Notes under the pieces: model-generated
The model's database searches: none
What the model saw: only the letters and a program-made list of their open reading frames with translations
Told to the model about the DNA's origin: nothing
Program-made: the position numbers and the translations under genes
Assembly: GCA_029582265.1 (NCBI GenBank)
Contig: CM055828.1
Coordinates: 13,985,777 to 14,049,776 of the forward strand
DNA length: 64,000 nucleotides
Direction: 5' to 3'
Source of the DNA: Zoroaster sp. YZ-2022
Lineage: Eukaryota > Echinodermata > Asteroidea > Forcipulatida > Zoroasteridae
In this document: positions 59,827-64,000 of the stretch, piece after piece
How positions within the stretch are numbered: the stretch's first letter is position 1
Layout: each line of letters starts with the position of its first letter

Positions 59827-60186
59827 TTACTGCACTGTAAATGATTCATGATGGTTTGTCACCCACAATGTTTCACCACACAAGGGCCGCTTATAACGCA
59901 CCCTTTTTAAAAACGGGTAAGTGGACAGCTTTGATTGCTTTAATGCATTAATTCTCTCATTATACAATATTATTGATAAATGAATCAAGTTTGGTGTAAC
60001 ACAGCCATCTTGTTTTTTCCTCAATACTTTTTCAATATTTTTTCTCCACGTGTCCAAACCAATGCTGGAAGGAAATAGGTCTGGCCCATTTGTAGGCCTT
60101 TGGGAATCCACGCTATAATCTGACAAAGATATCCGCAGCGTGATAGGTTTATAGCAATAAATATCAGAATGAGAACAATTATGCAT
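59827..60186 (-). CDS. Hypothetical minus-strand ORF downstream of NGFR-like gene
   Basis: A 119-codon open frame ending at 59827. I recognise no domain. The later part is moderately basic (TWRKNIEKVLRKKQDG, NERINALKQSKL). An acceptor-like CTTTGTCAG lies inside it near 60117, so if real it is more likely an exon than a complete gene. It could equally be a chance frame or part of a 3' UTR or repeat remnant. Confidence 0.2.
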   Translation of the reverse strand: MHNCSHSDIYCYKPITLRISLSDYSVDSQRPTNGPDLFPSSIGLDTWRKNIEKVLRKKQDGCVTPNLIHLSIILYNERINALKQSKLSTYPFLKRVRYKRPLCGETLWVTNHHESFTVQ

Positions 60187-60957
60187 TGGATTTCTCTTTC
60201 ATGACGAACCGTAATGATTTAAATGCTTGTGGTCGTGAAGAAAAAACAACTCACAGAACAAATAAGAATGAATAGGATAAACATGTATCAGTACATTTTA
60301 AGAGTCAGCAAGTCTGCAGAAGTAATGAATAATTGAGGGATTAGGACTTTTCCTCTCATACCCAGCTCCTTCAATCCGAATCAGCGCTCCAACTTGCAAT
60401 CCAATCCAACTTGCAAAGAATTTGAGATTGATGATGGCAGGATCACGCTTCACTGATCGTTCATTCTATCTTTAAGTATTCTATAGGCTTACCATGACAA
60501 GTTTAATGAACTCCAGCCGAAACAGACGATTTCGGATTAAATAATTATGAACTTCATGATACAATTTCCTACACAAGGTATTGTGAGAGCATTCTGCATT
60601 ATGTACGAAAAGTCTTCGATTTGAACAGGGAGGGGAAATACTCAATGTTGATGATTCGGGTCTGGAAGGCAAAACTGATGAGAAAAGTTGTTTTGTCAGT
60701 CTGTTTCATTACAGACAGCCTATTATAATCATACTTTCTACGATGTACTTCCAATATGCCTATGCACAATGAGTTGACTTTAGAGATGCTTTGAGTAATA
60801 CATTGTATAGCTCATCAGAAAACATAAACAAATGAGTGCACATTGGCCTATGTTATAGTCACGAGGGTTGCTCACTTAACTGAAGACATGCATGAAGCAA
60901 TACAGGGCATTACATGCATGCAGTTCCATACTATTTAAATACATTTAAAAACATTGT
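60187..60957. other. Region just downstream of the NGFR-like gene
   Basis: May include its 3' UTR if the AATAAA at 60958 is skipped. A 63-codon minus frame at 60481-60672 has no domain. Confidence 0.35.
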
Positions 60958-60963
60958 TTTATT
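60958..60963 (-). terminator. Polyadenylation signal of NGFR-like gene
   Basis: AATAAA on the minus strand, only 18 bases past the TAA stop. If used, the 3' UTR would be about 40 bases, unusually short; a further downstream site is possible. Confidence 0.45.
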
Positions 60964-60981
60964 GAGGCTTACTAAATTTTG

Positions 60982-61286
60982 TTATTTTGATTTCATGTAC
61001 AAAATGGGTAATTTTTTAAGCACATCCTGCCGATTTAGTCTCTGTAAGGCAGCACCCAAAACTCCAACAACAGCGCCCTCACCGTCAGACCAAACAGTTA
61101 AGATCCGGTGTATTGGCAGTTCTTGGTCAGATGTTTTGATAAAGTGCACTATATCTTTGTCAGTGAAGCCGAGTTCTAGTGCCAGTCCCCTCCAATCCCG
61201 TCTATCTAAGCGTGATATCCCTAACATTGACTCAACTTCAGCTCTTGTCTCTGTTGGTAGATCTCGGAAAAGAGCTGTGTTTGAAA
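60982..61286 (-). CDS. NGFR: p75NTR/NGFR-like receptor: death-domain last exon
   Basis: Acceptor TTTGCTCCACAG, two bases completing Ile from the previous exon, then 100 codons and TAA. The frame reads NTALFRDLPTETRAEVESML, then RRDWRGLALELGF, DIVHFI, and AALQRLNRQDVLKKL. This is a death domain of the p75 type: family members have LPPAKREEVEKLL, then TWRHLAGELG and LLxALRRIQRADLVE at these places. Death domains recruit adaptor proteins by helix-helix contacts. Only about 10 residues follow, and the C-terminus lacks the PDZ-binding SPV-type ending of mammalian p75. With the two upstream exons the visible protein is about 216 residues. Confidence 0.88.
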
Positions 61287-61489
61287 CTGTGGAGCAAATT
61301 CAAAAAGAAATATTCTTTTGTTCAGTGATAGAGGATTTTTGCAAATGACACCATGGATCTCTGTATTCTCATTCTCACATTCTGCAAAGATTTTAAATAT
61401 CGTCAAAGTTATTGATCACAATAAAAATGGGCCCAGTCCTTACAGGTACAGCATAGCAGAGTGTCAAGTCACGCCACTAGTGATACATT

Positions 61490-61748
61490 AAGACACTTAA
61501 TCATAATTGCTTCTCTCCACCCAGGGGTTAAATGGGTACCTGTGAAGGCAGAGTTGGTTTGCTCTATATGCGCTAGAAATGGCAGCAATTGAGCTGTATA
61601 CTCCCCAGGGAGCTGAGATGGTTTCAGGAATGATTTATGAGCCTTATGAGCAGGGACAATAATATAATGCGCCTTGAGCACCACTTAGTTGGTGGATACG
61701 TGCGCTATATAAATCCACACATTATTATTATTATTATTATTATTATTA
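61490..61748 (+). mobile_element. tRNA-derived SINE, copy 5, 5'-truncated
   Basis: Plus orientation; begins inside the body at GACACTTAATCATAATTGC, lacks the tRNA-like head and ends in (ATT)n. Lies in an intron of the NGFR-like gene. Confidence 0.88.
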
Positions 61749-62219
61749 ATCAAACATATACAACCAACCATGACAACCATTTTCAGGCCGTGTATTTTCG
61801 GTTTATTATTTCGGCAACCAAATACCCGAAATTTTAAATATTTGGATACCCGGGTACCCGTAAACAATTTTGTTAAAACACATAAATACTCCTGCATGTA
61901 TAAAATAACCAATATGATCACACGTTTCTCTTGTTTTATTAGAGTCATAATAAATGTGGACTTATTGTAATAATTTAATTCCCGCCATCTGTATTAAAAA
62001 CCACTCGAAACATCCCCACCCCCCCCTCACACATTTTGCTCACAAAAAAATCGGAGACAAGTGTGTCTTAAATGTTCAGTCAAATTTTTAAAATGCCGTT
62101 TACTGGTAATTGGAACCGAAAAATCAAGCCGAGTGTGATGACCGTTTCAGTCAGGTATCCAACACAGCCTTATACTATTTACAAAGTTTTTCAAATATTT
62201 TACCAAATGAAATACTCAC

Positions 62220-62359
62220 TTGCCATTAGAGGTGTTCTGTCACACTGCCTTTCACTTACAGAAGTTAAACCAGATAAGGTTTCTTCGGTTTTTTTAGTTG
62301 ACTGTTTATCTGTTGCCTTTTCGACATCAGCTTTTAACGGTGATGAACCTGGCAGAGAC
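62220..62359 (-). CDS. NGFR: p75NTR/NGFR-like receptor: cytoplasmic linker exon
   Basis: The exon was found by phase. A perfect branch-like TACTAAT and the acceptor ATATACAAG precede one base completing Arg, then 46 codons: SLPGSSPLKADVEKATDK, TEETLSGLTSVSERQC and DRTPLMA. Donor GTGAGT, phase 1. It takes the place of the flexible cytoplasmic linker between membrane and death domain (the chopper/juxtamembrane region of p75). No motif is conserved enough to prove it alone; the fit of both phases and both splice sites supports it. Confidence 0.72.
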
Positions 62360-62447
62360 CTTGTATATTGATAAGAGACACCATTAGTACGTTTTCAATC
62401 ATTTAGTTTATTCATTCATTCTTTCTTTAATTTCGCTTTATTAAATT

Positions 62448-62637
62448 ATTGATTTAATTTTGCCCTACACCGACGTGTGTATAGCACTGTATGCTCAGTG
62501 CTTTCCGAGTGTCTGTGAAAAAACTACACAGGCGACTCGGGCGGGATTCGAACCCACGACCTCCTGCTTACTAGTGCAGACGTCTTAACCTCTCGACCAC
62601 CGAGCTTGCCCATTTTGTAGGGCAAAATTAAATCAAT
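62448..62637 (-). mobile_element. 190-bp element: tRNA-like unit inside 21-bp perfect inverted repeats
   Basis: ATTGATTTAATTTTGCCCTAC (62448-62468) is exactly reverse-complemented at 62617-62637. Between, on the minus strand, lie an A box (TGGTCGAGAGGTTAAG) and a B box (GGGTTCGAATCCCGCC) of class II tRNA type, without a pairing acceptor stem. It lies about 90 bp upstream of the cytoplasmic exon acceptor of the NGFR-like gene. Confidence 0.85.
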
Positions 62638-63330
62638 TGTTTATCTCCCGACGCAAGAATTTCACCAATTTATTAAATTAAATTGACACTTTTAATACAA
62701 AAACATTGAAATAAAAAAATGGTGGATGCCTTCAATAAATTAATGAGGTCAACAATGCGAATGCTCTTGAAAAGAGAGGTCCGCTATGTTCTTGAGCAAT
62801 GATGAGGCTGTCCTGTCAGGGGGTATTCACCTTCATTCTAACAAAAACCAACGTAAAATTAATACATTGTCCAATACGTTTTACAAAACGATGTTTGATT
62901 TTGATTTTGCCAAATCATCCTGATAACATTTAAGGGGTTTCCATGATTGTAAAAGCAACTGAGAATTCAGGGACAGTGCTTTAATCTTCATACTGGTACG
63001 TGGAACTTGCAAATTAAACTTTCTCTCTATGTTGTTAATAGTTATATTCTAAAAAAAATATTGACTAGAATTCAGTTAACTGCAATGTTTTTATGCGCCT
63101 CGAGGGCATGTGAGTGAACACAAAAGGGAATTAATTCCCGAGGCCGAAGGGGGCGCTATAACTAAAAGAAGACCAATGCCAGACCTGGACGCTTGACGCA
63201 ATTTTCAGACACTAGCCTACATTATTTTAAATGTGACTACATTTTAGCCAATCAGAAAAAGAAGCACTAAAAGGTGAGTTATAATTCGCTTTAGAAAAAG
63301 TAAGAAACGTGAATTTTGTTTTTGTTTTCT
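62638..63330. other. NGFR-like intron, no element recognised
   Basis: Plain intron with a short GC-rich patch near 63140; nothing assigned. Confidence 0.4.
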
Positions 63331-63511
63331 TTTGAGTAGTGAGGGTTCTGAGTAGAACCTTTGGTTAACTCGTTTCGATCAGTATGTTCTTATCGTCTTC
63401 TGGAGGATGCCAGAACTCTGGCACTTCAGGCATTCTCCTGAAGACGATCAGAGTATACCGATCGAAACGTCGAGATAACTAAAGGTTCTTTTCAGAACCC
63501 TCACTACTCAA
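63331..63511. mobile_element. Foldback family, diverged copy
   Basis: Inverted arms TTGAGTAGTGAGGGTTCTGA and, inverted, GTTGAGTAGTGAGGGTTCTG with the family phrase GATCGAAACGTCGAG near the centre. A short second hairpin (TGCCAGAACTCTGGCA) sits in the loop. Confidence 0.75.
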
Positions 63512-63680
63512 CAGGGGAAAAAAATGAATAAAAAAGAGTTTCTTTCAATACACGGTGTCACCACAAATCTCACAATATCTATTCCAACCATGACATTTGC
63601 GTAGCCTTAATTCTGATTTAAACCTGACGTATATGTCAATGATTGGCAGCTTGCATTAAATGATATGTAGTCAGAATTAC

Positions 63681-63888
63681 CTGCTCTGTTTTAAATGAGA
63701 TCGTAATTTCACCTTCTTGAATGACCACCGCTTAAATAAAACATACACCAGAAGTCCGATTACCACAAAGGCTAAGATAGCACAGTAGATGGGTACAATA
63801 CTAGAAGATCGGCCATCTTTTATGTTCACAACAGGGTCTGGGCTTTCGCTCGCTGGTAGGGATGCTGTAGTTGTCAGTATTATTTTAT
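63681..63888 (-). CDS. NGFR: p75NTR/NGFR-like receptor: stalk and transmembrane exon
   Basis: On the minus strand, acceptor TATTTAACAG leads into 68 full codons and donor GTAATT. The frame gives an extracellular Ser/Thr/Pro stalk (TTTASLPASESPDPVV), then IVPIYCAILAFVVIG and a further hydrophobic run ending in FKRW. That IPxYCxILAxVVxG...FKRW pattern is the transmembrane and juxtamembrane signature of the p75 neurotrophin receptor (TNFRSF16), a TNF-receptor family protein with a death domain acting at the plasma membrane. Phase 1 in, phase 2 out, matching the next exon. The cysteine-rich ligand-binding exons must lie beyond the window end. The membrane cysteine used for p75 dimer signalling is present. 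The palmitoylated cysteine just after FKRW in mammals is absent (WSFKK). Confidence 0.85.
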
Positions 63889-63914
63889 CTGTTAAATATC
63901 ATGAAACAAAAAAG

Positions 63915-64000
63915 TTCACTTAGAGATGTATCGCTCGTGTTTTACCGGATATTTCCGGATTTTTTAAAGTTTTTCATTGGAACATTGATAATTTTCTTTT
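63915..64000. mobile_element. End of TTAA-type MITE, cut by the window
   Basis: GATGTATCGCTCGTGTTTTA and TTCATTGGAACATTGATAA match 51640-51705. Only the left end is in the window. Confidence 0.65.

Noticed and set aside
62530..62612. A tRNA gene on the minus strand
   Set aside because: A and B boxes are present but the acceptor stem does not pair, and it sits inside inverted repeats; called a tRNA-derived element.

Overview
The window looks like nuclear DNA of a marine invertebrate deuterostome. An echinoderm, perhaps a sea star, is my best guess, but hemichordate or cephalochordate cannot be excluded. Reasons: intron-rich genes with GT-AG junctions, a SETD2 orthologue with full vertebrate-like domain order, a p75NTR-type receptor, and AT-rich introns packed with MITEs, hAT-type elements and tRNA-derived SINEs. 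It is not bacterial: no operons, no ribosome binding sites, no rRNA, no CRISPR.

Gene 1 (+ strand, 1 to about 49,400) is SETD2, the H3K36 trimethyltransferase. I assembled 18 exons: a long N-terminal exon cut by the window start, two AWS exons, four SET exons, a post-SET exon, a helical middle region, an RD/RE-rich then His/Met-rich exon, Pro/Gln-rich exons, a WW domain and the C-terminal SRI domain ending in TGA at 48258. All splice phases agree; they give one open frame of about 1,801 residues.

Gene 2 (- strand, from beyond 64,000 down to 60,982) is the 3' end of a p75 neurotrophin receptor (NGFR/TNFRSF16)-like gene: transmembrane exon, short cytoplasmic exon and death-domain exon, in phase. 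SETD2 and this gene are tail to tail.

Between them (about 49.4-60.9 kb) lie repeats plus one minus-strand LDL-receptor class A exon, split by a hAT-type element that itself carries a dimeric SINE.

SETD2 introns hold most of the remaining sequence. The 9.9-kb intron between exons 13 and 14 is a nested transposon stack: an outer 20-bp inverted-repeat pair, a TTAA-flanked piggyBac-like shell, and inside it a 3.2-kb element with about 350-bp terminal inverted repeats and a broken ORF with nuclease-like acidic motifs and a cysteine-rich CXC tail. The next introns hold a 3.8-kb 39/42-bp satellite open on both strands and several smaller minisatellites. Seven intact or near-intact insertions with clear 8-bp target duplications or matched inverted ends allow precise boundaries. 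All gene calls are from reading the translation; no database search was run.
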